A stretch of DNA of 64,000 nucleotides, taken from DATFFO01 sp963772815. GTDB taxonomy: Bacteria; Actinomycetota; Acidimicrobiia; Spongiisociales; ZC4RG35. Of this stretch, positions 1 through 9,111 are shown in pieces (within the stretch, counting starts at the first letter, position 1; every line of letters begins with the position of its first letter). A model generated the notes under the pieces. It was not told where the DNA came from and made no database searches. It was given only the letters and a program-made list of their open reading frames with translations. The translations under genes were made by a program, and so were the position numbers. The DNA lies in contig CAVYYV010000003.1 in the NCBI GenBank assembly GCA_963772815.1, forward strand, positions 62,001 to 126,000, given 5' to 3'.

Positions 1-604
1 CCCCGTCGGCGACGGGGGCGTCCTCGTAGGCATGCGATCGGGTGAATCGGGCTTGATCGAAGAAGAAGCCGGGGCGCCCGACCCGACGGGCGAAGGCAGG
101 TACGACCACGTCGAAGTTGGGCTCCCAGACCTCGGGCTGCTGGTTCTCCACCGACACCGCCGGGTACCAGGCGTGCACCACGATCGTGCGGTGACCGGTC
201 CGGTCGCCCCCGAAGCCTCCCTCGGGCACGACGCCGGTGACTTCGGCGGTCGCAGTGCCGATCGTCGAAGGCCCGGCCGGGAGTGGGAGCTGGGGCACGG
301 GGAGTATGACCGCGGGCGCAACGACCAGACCCAGGCCCACCAGGCCGAAGATGCCTCTGCCCACTCTCCGGAACCAGGGCAGGTGCCTCTCGTCCACTGC
401 CACCACGTCGCCCACCGCCAACCCGAGCGCCACTATGTAGAGGGGCAGCAGCTGCCAGCGGAAACCCTCGATCTGCCACTGAACTATGACAAGCAGCGGC
501 ATGCCCAGTGCGACCACTCCGCGCCTCGGCCGGACCCCGAACAGGGCCGGCCAGACAATGGCGAACACGCAGCCACCGGCCAGATAGAGCTCGAAACTTC
601 TCAC
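1..604 (-). CDS. Partial membrane-anchored alpha/beta hydrolase, PAF-acetylhydrolase-like (3' end outside window)
   Basis: This reading frame runs leftward off the window edge, so only about the first 200 residues are present. The start is a GTG at 604, giving a product beginning VRSFELYLAGG. The first ~100 residues hold about three or four hydrophobic segments. The part after residue ~150 contains HAWYPA, which resembles the conserved start of the PAF-acetylhydrolase/dienelactone-hydrolase-like catalytic domain. The nucleophile elbow and catalytic triad would lie beyond the window. The gene follows the redox lipoprotein on the same strand after a 49-base gap, and may be in its operon. The family call is moderate because the catalytic part is missing. 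Confidence 0.6.
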   Translation of the reverse strand, partial: MRSFELYLAGGCVFAIVWPALFGVRPRRGVVALGMPLLVIVQWQIEGFRWQLLPLYIVALGLAVGDVVAVDERHLPWFRRVGRGIFGLVGLGLVVAPAVILPVPQLPLPAGPSTIGTATAEVTGVVPEGGFGGDRTGHRTIVVHAWYPAVSVENQQPEVWEPNFDVVVPAFARRVGRPGFFFDQARFTRSHAYEDAPVADG

Positions 605-653
605 GGAGCGGCGATTGTGGCACGCACCGCGTCCACTGACGGAAGAGAGCCTT

Positions 654-1178
654 TCAGGTCTCCGACAGCAATGATTCGATCGAAGCCCTCATGGCCTCCT
701 CGGAGCGGGCCCCCAGCCACGACTCCGAGATTTGCCCGCTCTCGCCGATCAGTACGGTCGCCGGCTGATAGGGAATCCCGTAGGCAGCGAAAATTCGCTC
801 GTCGGCATCGAGGCCCCAGGCCACCTTTCCGGATTCGAACAGCTGTTGGGCCCGCTCGGCGGTGGCTTCGGGGGTGCCCTTCCAGGCTGCGGCGACGAAG
901 GCCACCCGGTCTCCGTATTCGGCCGCCAGCTTGTCGACGACGGGCAACTCCCGCCGACAGGTTGGTCACCACTCGGCCCAGAAGACGAGGAAGACGGGCC
1001 GAGTCTCCTGAGAAAGCGTGAACTGGCCCCCTTCTCCCAACTCGAGCGTGAAGTCGGGCGCGGAGTTGGCGATCGAGGTGGCATTGCCACTCGAAGAATC
1101 TGCGGAGATGGGAGCAGGAGCCGTGCCACAAGCAGCCATGGTCGCGAGCAGAAGAGTCAAGAGGGAGAGTCTGCGCAT
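654..1178 (-). CDS. TlpA/thioredoxin-like lipoprotein with in-frame UGA at the first redox Cys (candidate selenoprotein, Sec71)
   Basis: Two pieces (1178-966 and 965-654) lie in exactly the same frame and are separated only by a TGA at 968-966. Read through, they make one 174-residue thioredoxin-fold protein. It has a lipoprotein signal peptide with lipobox MAAC (Cys17), a redoxin-type PDFTL segment near residue 40, then VFWAEW-U-PTC-RRELP, and a cis-proline segment YQPATVLI. Family members carry CPTC or CxxC where this has U-P-T-C, so the UGA replaces the nucleophilic cysteine at position 71. A hairpin follows the UGA at SECIS distance. The likely role is extracytoplasmic thiol-disulfide or peroxide reduction. 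It sits between trpD and a hydrolase on the same strand. A nonsense mutation or base-call error is the alternative. Confidence 0.75.
938..968 (-). promoter_or_regulatory. Candidate bacterial SECIS hairpin after UGA of the TlpA-like gene
   Basis: Counting the U of UGA as +1, bases +13 to +19 (CGGCGGG) pair with +25 to +31 (CCCGUCG) through seven base pairs including one G-U. The five-base loop AGUUG spans +20 to +24 and places GU at +21/+22. Bacterial SelB-binding SECIS elements are stem-loops directly after the UGA with a G-U in the apical loop about 20-24 bases in. The fit is good, but it was judged by eye without an energy calculation. Confidence 0.55.
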
Positions 1179-1240
1179 TCGGGATCGACGTTACCGACGG
1201 AGCCCGCCTATCCCGAGAGCAAGCGCACGGGCAGTCTAAC

Positions 1241-2266
1241 TCAAGCGACCATCGACCGGCTTCGCTCCACGACCCGCTCGAGCAGGTTGGCAGCGGCGCC
1301 GCAGTCGATGGAGTCCTCTGCCACCCTGACCCCTTCCACGAAGCCCTCGGCGCCACCCCCCACGACGATGCCTACCGCGGCATTGACCACAGCCGCGTCA
1401 CGGCACGGGCCCGGTTCGCCGGCCAGCACCCCCCTGGTGATTGCCACGTTGGTCTCCACATCTCCCCCGGTCAGATCGGAGGCGCGGGCCCGATCGACCC
1501 CAAAGTCCTCGGGCGTGAACTCGGCATGAGTTATCTCTCCGTCACGGAGGCGCAGGATGAAGGTCGGTCCGGTCGTCGTCACCTCGTCGAGACCGTCCTC
1601 GCCGTGGACGACGAAGGCGGACTGTGCCCCCAGCGATGCCAGGACGCGGATCATGCGCTCCGCCATGTTGGCGTCGGCCACCCCAACTGCGTAGCGGCGC
1701 GCCCCGGCCGGGTTGGCGAGGGGGCCGAGCACGTTCATCACCGTTGGAATCCCCAGTGACCTCCGCACCGGGGCCGCGTGTCGCATCGCCGGGTGATAAC
1801 GGGGGGCGAAGAAGAACCCGAACCTCTCCTCCTCCACCAGAGTGGCCATTGCCTCGGGCACCAGCTCGATTTCCATGCCCAGGCCCTCGAGGACATCGGC
1901 CGAGCCGCAGCGGCTGGAGGCGGCCCTATTGCCATGCTTGGCCACCGTCACCCCGGCCCCGGCCGCCACCAGAGCGGCGGTGGTGGAGATGTTGAAGGTA
2001 TGTGATCGATCTCCCCCCGTCCCCACGATGTCGACCAGGTGGTCGCGGTTGGCGATCGGGACCGGAACTGCGGCGGAGCGGAACGCCTCGACCAGGCCGG
2101 TCATCTCTTCGACCGTCTCGCCCTTCATCCGCAGTGCCACGAGCAGTGCCGCCACCTGGGCGGAATCAGCTCTGCCCTCCATCACCTCGGTCATCGCCTC
2201 TCTCGCCTCGGTGCGGGAGATGTCCTGACCGGAAGTGAGGCGATCCAGCACCACGCTCCATTCCAT
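1241..2266 (-). CDS. trpD: Anthranilate phosphoribosyltransferase
   Basis: TrpD transfers the phosphoribosyl group of PRPP to anthranilate in tryptophan biosynthesis, in the cytoplasm. The product of 341 residues has the usual family length. It shows the PRPP-binding GTGGD motif near residue 84, the following HTFNISTTAA segment, KHGNRAASSRCGSAD, and the later NVLGPLANP segment. The ATG at 2266 (MEWSVVLDRL) was chosen because the N-terminal helical domain starts there. Longer upstream extensions run into the divergent gene at 2309. No other trp gene is in the window. The redox lipoprotein follows on the same strand after 62 bases. Confidence 0.95.
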   Translation of the reverse strand: MEWSVVLDRLTSGQDISRTEAREAMTEVMEGRADSAQVAALLVALRMKGETVEEMTGLVEAFRSAAVPVPIANRDHLVDIVGTGGDRSHTFNISTTAALVAAGAGVTVAKHGNRAASSRCGSADVLEGLGMEIELVPEAMATLVEEERFGFFFAPRYHPAMRHAAPVRRSLGIPTVMNVLGPLANPAGARRYAVGVADANMAERMIRVLASLGAQSAFVVHGEDGLDEVTTTGPTFILRLRDGEITHAEFTPEDFGVDRARASDLTGGDVETNVAITRGVLAGEPGPCRDAAVVNAAVGIVVGGGAEGFVEGVRVAEDSIDCGAAANLLERVVERSRSMVA

Positions 2267-2308
2267 GGACGGCGAGTGTAGGGGGCATCCTTCTACACTT
2301 CCCCCTTC

Positions 2309-2734
2309 GTGACCACCAGCCTCCGCTTCGTATTCGGGCCGCTCCTGGATCCCGCCCTCATGTCGAAGGTGGCCCCGGCAGCCCGATTCGACCGCATCGC
2401 ACACCTGCCGGCCCATCGACTGGGCTTCAACGAGGATGGACAGCCGGTGGCGATCGCCGACGAGGAGCACACCCTGTGGGGGGCGATGTTCGCGGTGCCG
2501 GACGACCAATTCGGCGACTTCGTATCGGCGGCATCAGGCACCGTGACCCTTTCGACCGCCTGGGCAGTGGATCGGGCGGGCGAGCGATTCCAGGTCGGGG
2601 TGCTATCGGGCACCGATCAGGGTCGGCCCGACGACCCGGTCGTCGAGCACATGCTGACCGGAGCACGCCACTGGCAGCTGCCGGCCGGGTGGGTAGCCGG
2701 GCTGGAGGACCTGATCGACCCCTACGAGTTCTGA
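2309..2734 (+). CDS. Gamma-glutamylcyclotransferase-like (GGCT/AIG2 fold) protein
   Basis: The 141-residue product begins near-directly with FVFGPLLDP, which resembles the YGSNLxx phosphate-loop start of the GGCT/AIG2 fold. It later has LWGAMFAVPDD, typical of the second strand of that fold. The canonical YGSN is replaced by FGPL, so enzymatic activity is uncertain. The start is a GTG at 2309, only 42 bases from the divergent trpD start. A second, more canonical family member is at 15480. The fold assignment comes from motif recognition only. Confidence 0.55.
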   Translation: MTTSLRFVFGPLLDPALMSKVAPAARFDRIAHLPAHRLGFNEDGQPVAIADEEHTLWGAMFAVPDDQFGDFVSAASGTVTLSTAWAVDRAGERFQVGVLSGTDQGRPDDPVVEHMLTGARHWQLPAGWVAGLEDLIDPYEF

Positions 2735-2751
2735 TCAGGCCCGAGGGACCG

Positions 2752-3480
2752 TCAGAACTCGTCGTTCGCCGACGGCCCGGGCTGGGCGTCCTCGTCGGTC
2801 TCGAACACGGCCGGCTCCGACTGCACTCCCAGCTCGATCATCCGCGCTTCGGGGCTGAACAGCTGCCACAGACCCCAGGCGATCGCACCGCCCACAAGCG
2901 GAAAGATGAGGTACACCCACAACCCGGTCAGGTCCCCACCGACTATCGCCGGAGCGAAGGAGCGGGCCGGGTTGACCGATGACCCCGAGAAGGGGATGCC
3001 GGCGAAGTGAACCACCAGGAGGGTCAATGAGATGACGATGCCGGCCACGGCGGGCGCCGTCCTGGTGGCGGCGAGTATGACCAGCACGAACACCGCTGTC
3101 AGCACGATCTCGGAAGTGATCCCCACCCCTAGACCGACGGGGTACCTGGTGATGGTGTTGGCAACGTCGGCCCGGCTGGTGACGAGGCCGAGCAGCAATG
3201 AAGCCAGGAGTGCTCCGACGAACTGCGATATCCAGTAGCCGACCAGGTCGATGCCCGAGGTGCGCTTGTCCAGGAACATGGCCAGGGTGACGGCAGGGTT
3301 GAAGTGACCCCCGGATACGTGGCCCACGGAATAGATGGCGGCGAGGAGGCCCAGACCGAAACCGAAGGGCACCGTTAGCAGCGGGGTGCCGATACTGCCG
3401 GCCGAGATGATCGCCATCGATCCGACGATCACCAGGATGAAGGTCCCGACGAGCTCGGCCAGGTACTTGTTGATTACCAC
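2752..3480 (-). CDS. Aquaporin (MIP family)
   Basis: This is a six-helix water channel of 242 residues, normal length for bacterial aquaporins. Both half-helix signatures are present: HFNPAVT in the first half and SVNPARSFAPA in the second. The NPARSFAPA form is typical of AqpZ-like water channels rather than glycerol facilitators. The start is a GTG at 3480 preceded by AGGAGA at close spacing. The C-terminal ~35 residues are acidic and probably cytoplasmic. It is divergent from the small membrane protein gene at 3553, with a 72-base shared promoter region, and convergent with the GGCT-like gene. Confidence 0.92.
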   Translation of the reverse strand: MVINKYLAELVGTFILVIVGSMAIISAGSIGTPLLTVPFGFGLGLLAAIYSVGHVSGGHFNPAVTLAMFLDKRTSGIDLVGYWISQFVGALLASLLLGLVTSRADVANTITRYPVGLGVGITSEIVLTAVFVLVILAATRTAPAVAGIVISLTLLVVHFAGIPFSGSSVNPARSFAPAIVGGDLTGLWVYLIFPLVGGAIAWGLWQLFSPEARMIELGVQSEPAVFETDEDAQPGPSANDEF

Positions 3481-3552
3481 GGGTTCTCCTCTGGAATAGG
3501 CATCGCTGGGGCCTGAATCTACAGTCCGAGATAGCCGAAGAGGTGGATAATC

Positions 3553-3948
3553 GTGCTGGCAGCGGTCCGTTGGAAGGGGGTTCTCCTCGGGATCGGGGTG
3601 GGGATTCTCGCCCTGGCCGGGCTGGCCCTCGTCCTGTGGCTGATCCTCTCCGCCGTCGGCGTGGACGGTGCGGTCGGCGCAGCGACGACGTTTGCCACCG
3701 TGCTCACCTTCCCCCTGGCGGGCTGGCTGGCCGGGCGACACGCGCCTTTCTCACCCTGGTTCCACGGTGCTCTCGCCGGGATGGGCATCGCCTTGCTGGT
3801 GGTCGCCACGGCGGCCCGGAGTGGCAGCCCCTCCCCGGCCGGGACCGTCCTCCTCCTGGCTCTCATGGCAATCGTCGGAGGCGCTGTGGGCGGCCACCTC
3901 GGTGGCTACCGAACCCGCAACGCGGCGGAATCGGGTACCCGGCCCTAA
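3553..3948 (+). CDS. Small four-helix membrane protein, possibly TIGR04086-like
   Basis: The 131-residue product has about four hydrophobic segments (roughly residues 9-33, 40-60, 70-86 and 95-118). A short glycine-rich loop and a basic tail, YRTRNAAESGTRP, follow. The pattern resembles the small TIGR04086/YrzE-type membrane proteins of unknown function, but no diagnostic motif is visible. The start is a GTG at 3553. It lies between the divergent aquaporin gene and the metH leader and may be monocistronic. Confidence 0.6.
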   Translation: MLAAVRWKGVLLGIGVGILALAGLALVLWLILSAVGVDGAVGAATTFATVLTFPLAGWLAGRHAPFSPWFHGALAGMGIALLVVATAARSGSPSPAGTVLLLALMAIVGGAVGGHLGGYRTRNAAESGTRP

Positions 3949-4043
3949 GAGCCGGCGGCCTCACCTGTCGGGGCTCCGGCGATGGCTTCATGTCGACGCC
4001 GGACGATCTTCGACTAGATTGTTTTGAGCACAACCCAGCAGAA

Positions 4044-4138
4044 GCGTTCATCTAGAGCGGTGGAGGGACAGGCCCTTTGAAACCGCGGCGTCCGACCGGT
4101 CCAGTCCGGCACGGTGCCAATGCCTGATCGATGAGCAG
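4044..4138 (+). promoter_or_regulatory. SAM-I (S-box) riboswitch upstream of metH
   Basis: The S-box core is recognisable: AGAGCGGTGGAGGGACAGGC at 4054-4073, then CCUUUGAAACCGC and later CGGUGCCAAUGCC. The closing helix P1 is formed by GUUCAUC (4046-4052) with GAUGAGC (4130-4136), seven pairs including one G-U. SAM-I riboswitches bind S-adenosylmethionine and switch off methionine-synthesis genes, which fits the adjacent metH. The downstream segment 4139-4200 has short hairpins but no U-tract, so control may act on translation start rather than by an intrinsic terminator. Confidence 0.88.
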
Positions 4139-4207
4139 CCTCGTCGGCGGTGAACCCGCCCGGGGCGCTCGTTGAGCGTTTCGGGATCGACAACGGAGGA
4201 GCCGCGC

Positions 4208-7200
4208 ATGTCTGCTGCTGCGCACGGACCAACCGACCAATATCTCGCTGCCATCGTCTCCGGCAATCCCGTCGTCTACGACGGCGCCACCGGGACGAAT
4301 CTCCAACGTCTCGAGCTGACGGCCGACGACTTCGGGGGGGAGAGCCTCGAGGGCTGCAACGAGATGCTCAACATCACGCGGCCCGACGTGGTCGAGAAGC
4401 TCCATCGGAGCTTCTTCGAGGTGGGTGTGGACGTGGTGGAGACCAATACATTCGGAGCCTTCGCCATTCCCCTGGCCGAGTACGACTCGGCCGACCGCGC
4501 TTACGAAATCGCCGCGTCCGGAGCGGCCATCGCCCGCCAGGTCGCGGATTCGTTTTCAGCCTCCGACGGCCGTTCCCGCTGGGTGGCAGGGTCGATTGGG
4601 CCCGGCACCAAATTCCCCACCCTGGGACAGGTTCCGTACCGAACCCTTCGTGACGCCTACCAGGTCGAAGCGAATGGGCTGATCGACGGCGGAGTCGACC
4701 TGCTGATAATCGAGACCCAGTTCGACCTGCTGGGAGCCAAGGCCGCCATCCACGGAGCCCGCCGGGCCATGGAGAAGGGGGGCCGGGAGCTGCCCCTCCA
4801 GGTACAGGTGACCATCGAGCTCACCGGCCGGATGCTGCCCGGGACCGAAATCGGCGCCGCCCTGATCGCTCTCGACGCTCTCGGCGTGGACGTGATCGGG
4901 CTCAACTGTGCCACCGGGCCGGAGGAGATGTACGAGGCAATCCGGCACCTCAGCCACCACTCACGCCGCCCGCTGTCGTGCCTGCCCAATGCGGGCCTCC
5001 CGTCGGTGGTCGACGGTGCCATGCACTACGACCTCGGCCCCCAAGGCCTGGCCGAGCACCTTCACCGATTCGTGACGGAATTCGGAGTGGGCGTGGTGGG
5101 CGGTTGCTGTGGCACCACCCCGGAGCATTTGTCGGCTGTGGTGAACCGTCTCGGCGGCGTACCGGTGGCCGAGCGCTCCCCCGACCACGACCCTTCGGCA
5201 ACCTCGACCTATTCCGCCGTCCCCCTCGATCAAGACACCTCATTCCTGATCATCGGGGAGCGAACCAACGCCAATGGATCCCGCGCCTTCAAACAGGCCC
5301 TGGTCTCGGGCGACATCGACACTTGCCTCGGGATCGGCGAGGAGCAGGTCGCCGAGTCGGCCCACCTGGTCGACCTGTGCGTCGACTATGTGGGGCGGGA
5401 CGGAGTCGCCGACATGACTACGCTCGCCTCCCGTTTCGCCACCGACATAACGGTCCCGGTCGTGTTGGACTCGACCGAGCCCGAGGTGATGGAGGCCGGC
5501 CTGGAGTGCCTGGGAGGGCGATCGGTACTCAACTCGGCCAATCTGGAAGACGGAGAGAGCCCCGGCTCCCGCTTCGACCGGGTCATCGGCCTCGCCCGCC
5601 TGCACGGCGCCGCCGTCATCTGCCTGCTCATCGACGAGAAAGGCCAGGCACGTACCACCGAATGGAAGATGGAGGTTGCGCGTCGCATCTATGAGTTGGC
5701 CGTGGGCCGATACGGTCTGGAGCCGTCCGACCTCATCTTTGACCCACTCACATTCCCTCTCAGCACCGGCGGCGACGATCTCCGCGGCGACGGTCTGGCC
5801 ACGATCGAGGCGATCCGGGGGATCAAGAAGGAGTTGCCGGGGGTGCGCACGGTCCTGGGCATCTCAAACGTGTCATTCGGCCTCAACCCGGCCACGCGTC
5901 GGGTGCTCAACTCGGTCTTCCTCCACGAGTGCCTGGAAGCAGGTCTGGACGCAGCCATCCTCCACGCCGGCAAGCTCACCCCCCTCAACCAGATCGATTC
6001 CAACCACGTCGAGCTGTGCCTGGACCTGATCCACGACCGGCGACGGGAGGGCTACGACCCCCTCGAGGAGATCCTGGCCGCCTTCGCCGATGTCTCGGAG
6101 GCCAAGGCGCCCGGCGACGACCTGGACACTCTTCCCCTCCATGAACGGTTGGAGCGACGGATCGTGGATGGGAATCGGCGTGGCCTGGAAGACGACCTGG
6201 AGGCGGCGCTCGAGGAGGGGCTGTCCCCCCTGGACGTGATCAACCGCATCCTCCTGGACGGGATGAAGACTGTGGGCGACCTCTTCGCCTCCGGGGACAT
6301 GCAGCTCCCGTTCGTCCTCCGCTCTGCCGAGACCATGAAGGCGGCCGTCGGCTATCTGGAACCACGAATGGAGAAGTCGGAGCAGTCCGCCAAGGGCTCG
6401 ATAGTGCTCGCCACGGTCAAAGGCGACGTCCACGACATCGGCAAGAACCTGGTCGACATCATCCTCACCAACAACGGCTACACGGTCCACAATCTCGGCA
6501 TCAAGGTCGGCATCGACGATCTCATCGCCCGATATGTCGAGGTGGGCGCCGACGCCATCGGGATGAGTGGCCTGCTGGTCAAGTCGACTTTGGTAATGCG
6601 CGACAACCTCGATGAGCTTGCCCGCCGGGGCATGGGAGAGGTCCCGATCCTGCTCGGGGGCGCGGCGTTGACCCGCTCTTATGTTGAGGCCGACTTGCGC
6701 TCCCGCTATGGGGGGCCTCTGTTCTACGGCAAGGACGCCTTCGCCGGCTTGGCCGCCATGCAGGAAATCACGTCCGTCGAGCACCTGGAGGCTCCCCCGC
6801 CCCGTCCTTTGCGCACGTCCTCGTCGGCCCATCGGCCGGCTCCCGGCGATGAGGTGCCGACCCGAGCTCCCTCCGTGACGACCGACAACCCGATACCCAC
6901 CCCTCCTTTCGTCGGAACCCGGGTGGTGAAGGGGCTGCCCATCGACGAGATCGCCGAGTTCCTGAACCTCACCGCGCTCTTCCGCAACCAATGGCAATAC
7001 CGCCCCGAGGGTGGGGAGACGCACCCGGAGTTCCTGGAACGGCTCCGCCCCCTGCTGCGCGAGCAGCTCCGCCGGGCCCGAACCGACGACCTGCTCACTC
7101 CCCAGGTGGTCTACGGCTACTTGCCGGTCAACTCCGATGGTGACGAGCTCGTGGTGTGGGCCGACGACTCCCGCCAGGGCGAGACGGCCCGGATGTCCTT

Positions 7201-7720
7201 CCCCCGCCAGCCTGAGGACCCTTGGCTTTGCATCTCCGACTTCTTCCGCCCGGTGGGCTCGCCCGATCCCGACTATGCCGCCTTCCACATCGTCACGATG
7301 GGCCCGAGGGTCAGCGAGCGAACCGCCCGCTATTTCGCCGAGAACAGATATCAGGATTACCTCCACCTACACGGGCTCGGTGTGGAGATGGCCGAGGCTC
7401 TGGCCGAATACTGGCACCTGCGGATCCGCCAGGAGTGGGGCTTCGCCGACGAGGACGGCCCCACCCTGACCGGCCTGTTCCGCCAGCAATACCGGGGCGG
7501 CCGCTACTCATGGGGCTACCCGGCCTGCCCTGACCTGCGAGACAACGAGACCGTGGCCCGACTCCTGGATGCCGGGCGGATCGGCCTGGAGGTGAGCCAG
7601 GAGACCGGCTACCAGTACCACCCCGAGCAGACCACATCCGCCATCATCTGCCACCACTCCCAGGCCAAGTACTTCATCGCCGTGGACCCGAGAGAGATCC
7701 GCCGTGCTGACGCGTCATGA
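4208..7720 (+). CDS. metH: Cobalamin-dependent methionine synthase
   Basis: MetH methylates homocysteine using methylcobalamin and methyltetrahydrofolate. The 1170-residue product carries all modules in order. The homocysteine-binding barrel (1 to ~325) ends with the zinc-site GGCCGTT. The pterin-binding barrel (~345-620) includes GERTNANGS. The B12 cap (~640-740) is followed by the B12-binding Rossmann domain with GDVHDIGKNL, whose His ligates cobalt. The C-terminal AdoMet reactivation domain (~890-1170) follows a variable linker. The ATG at 4208 is preceded by GGAGGA at good spacing. An in-frame GTG 36 bases upstream has no such site. A SAM-I riboswitch lies just upstream, and RNase P RNA follows. 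Confidence 0.97.
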   Translation: MSAAAHGPTDQYLAAIVSGNPVVYDGATGTNLQRLELTADDFGGESLEGCNEMLNITRPDVVEKLHRSFFEVGVDVVETNTFGAFAIPLAEYDSADRAYEIAASGAAIARQVADSFSASDGRSRWVAGSIGPGTKFPTLGQVPYRTLRDAYQVEANGLIDGGVDLLIIETQFDLLGAKAAIHGARRAMEKGGRELPLQVQVTIELTGRMLPGTEIGAALIALDALGVDVIGLNCATGPEEMYEAIRHLSHHSRRPLSCLPNAGLPSVVDGAMHYDLGPQGLAEHLHRFVTEFGVGVVGGCCGTTPEHLSAVVNRLGGVPVAERSPDHDPSATSTYSAVPLDQDTSFLIIGERTNANGSRAFKQALVSGDIDTCLGIGEEQVAESAHLVDLCVDYVGRDGVADMTTLASRFATDITVPVVLDSTEPEVMEAGLECLGGRSVLNSANLEDGESPGSRFDRVIGLARLHGAAVICLLIDEKGQARTTEWKMEVARRIYELAVGRYGLEPSDLIFDPLTFPLSTGGDDLRGDGLATIEAIRGIKKELPGVRTVLGISNVSFGLNPATRRVLNSVFLHECLEAGLDAAILHAGKLTPLNQIDSNHVELCLDLIHDRRREGYDPLEEILAAFADVSEAKAPGDDLDTLPLHERLERRIVDGNRRGLEDDLEAALEEGLSPLDVINRILLDGMKTVGDLFASGDMQLPFVLRSAETMKAAVGYLEPRMEKSEQSAKGSIVLATVKGDVHDIGKNLVDIILTNNGYTVHNLGIKVGIDDLIARYVEVGADAIGMSGLLVKSTLVMRDNLDELARRGMGEVPILLGGAALTRSYVEADLRSRYGGPLFYGKDAFAGLAAMQEITSVEHLEAPPPRPLRTSSSAHRPAPGDEVPTRAPSVTTDNPIPTPPFVGTRVVKGLPIDEIAEFLNLTALFRNQWQYRPEGGETHPEFLERLRPLLREQLRRARTDDLLTPQVVYGYLPVNSDGDELVVWADDSRQGETARMSFPRQPEDPWLCISDFFRPVGSPDPDYAAFHIVTMGPRVSERTARYFAENRYQDYLHLHGLGVEMAEALAEYWHLRIRQEWGFADEDGPTLTGLFRQQYRGGRYSWGYPACPDLRDNETVARLLDAGRIGLEVSQETGYQYHPEQTTSAIICHHSQAKYFIAVDPREIRRADAS

Positions 7721-7917
7721 GGGATGGCTGCGGCCAGCCGAGGTGAACCCGCCCGAGTTACCCGGCATGGATCACCTTGCCCCTGGCCGGATGGAATCCA
7801 TGGGTGCCGCTCCCGTCACCGAAAAGGCCGTCTCCGCGTTCTTATCAGCAAAACGGGACCCTGTAGGGACCGTTTCGTAGGGGAGAACGCGAAGGGGGGC
7901 GAAGTAGACTGGATGCG

Positions 7918-8279
<362 letters not shown>

Positions 8280-8284
8280 AAAAC

Positions 8285-8314
8285 GTGGAGAGGCTCCTGA
8301 AGGAGCCTCTCCAC
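8285..8314 (+). terminator. Terminator hairpin of rnpB
   Basis: A perfect 13-base inverted repeat, GTGGAGAGGCTCC and GGAGCCTCTCCAC, encloses a four-base TGAA loop six bases after the RNase P RNA. The following run of T is weak, but the position and stability indicate transcript termination. Confidence 0.8.
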
Positions 8315-8421
8315 CTGTAAGGGCGGACGGTTATATGGGAGCAGTCCCTCGTTCAAGACTGCAACGATCAGCATCCCGTCTGAGCGGGCCAACCCTCACC
8401 CACGGTCGATGGGCAGCATGC

Positions 8422-8458
8422 AGGGACCTTCGGTTCGTCTTTAGAGTCCAAGGTCCCT
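8422..8458. promoter_or_regulatory. Inverted repeat with DosR/DevR-like box upstream of the lipoprotein-bc operon
   Basis: AGGGACCTT (8422-8430) and AAGGTCCCT (8450-8458) form a perfect nine-base inverted repeat separated by 19 bases. The left arm with its continuation, GGGACCTTCGG, resembles the DosR/DevR-type operator of actinobacteria (GGGACyTTCGGcCC-like). It lies about 95-130 bases before the start at 8551, a plausible operator or promoter position. The alternative is a simple RNA hairpin. The regulator assignment is inference. Confidence 0.35.
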
Positions 8459-8463
8459 ATTTC

Positions 8464-8509
8464 GACTCCTGCTGTCCTGTCAGCTTGACTCCTGCTGGCG
8501 TGCCAGCTT
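8464..8509. repeat. Two tandem 23-base direct repeats
   Basis: Positions 8464-8486 and 8487-8509 both begin GACTCCTGCTG and end CAGCTT, differing at three central bases. They directly follow the inverted repeat and precede the ribosome binding site of the gene at 8551. They could be paired regulator sites, or a minor duplication. Confidence 0.6.
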
Positions 8510-8550
8510 TGAATGCATGCAAGAAGACACGAGACAACCCGGAGGTCGAA

Positions 8551-9111
8551 ATGCGGACTCCAAACTTCTATTGGCGTTCGATAACGTTACTCACGACTGT
8601 TTTCATGCTGGGGATGCTGCTCTCAGCGTGCAGCGGTCGAGAGGAACAGGTTGAGACGACGGCGGCTTCGAGTGTCAACGCGGATCTGACGGTTCAGGCA
8701 GACATAGTCCAGGGCTCGGCCAACATCCCCGAGGATCAGCGGGCCACTGCCGTCTGTGTGCTCAACAGCCGATACCCGCGTAACGGTGAGGTCGTTTTTC
8801 GTGCCCGGATTACCGATCCTGTCACGGGTGAGGAACTCGACGATCAGGCCCTGGAGAGTGTGCAGGTGAAGCTGAGCGACGGCACGACGCTGGACATGAA
8901 CTACGGAGGCCACCCTCACGACGACCCCGTCGACTTCTTCTGGGCCAAAGGTTGGGATATACCGGCCGACTACCCCACCGGCACCGTGGAATACGAGGTA
9001 GTCGCCACGGACCAGGACGGTCGCTCCGGGACCTTCTCCCAGTTCAACGTCCAGTCCTCACTGCTGACCGTGACCGACGAGGTTCTCGAGCCAATCGAGC
9101 AGAGCAGCTGA
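8551..9111 (+). CDS. Secreted lipoprotein of unknown function, first gene of the QcrCAB-linked operon
   Basis: The 186-residue product has a lipoprotein signal peptide with lipobox LSAC (Cys near residue 27), so it should be anchored on the outer face of the membrane. The mature part looks beta-rich, with segments such as FRARITDPVTGEEL and YEVVATDQDGRSG reminiscent of immunoglobulin-like beta sandwiches. No known family was recognised. The ATG at 8551 has GGAGG eight bases upstream. Its stop overlaps the start of the next lipoprotein gene by one base. Co-transcription with the cytochrome bc genes suggests an envelope role linked to respiration, but that is only context. Confidence 0.75.
   Translation: MRTPNFYWRSITLLTTVFMLGMLLSACSGREEQVETTAASSVNADLTVQADIVQGSANIPEDQRATAVCVLNSRYPRNGEVVFRARITDPVTGEELDDQALESVQVKLSDGTTLDMNYGGHPHDDPVDFFWAKGWDIPADYPTGTVEYEVVATDQDGRSGTFSQFNVQSSLLTVTDEVLEPIEQSS

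Noticed and set aside
966..968. A genetic-code change in which UGA encodes an amino acid generally
   Set aside because: UGA is the true stop of many genes in the window (for example trpD, metH, qcrA), so the two internal UGAs must be special sites or errors.
32..1021. A 329-codon plus-strand frame over the first kilobase
   Set aside because: It is an Arg/Pro/His-rich shadow of the minus-strand hydrolase and TlpA-like genes, which show clear family motifs and a signal peptide.
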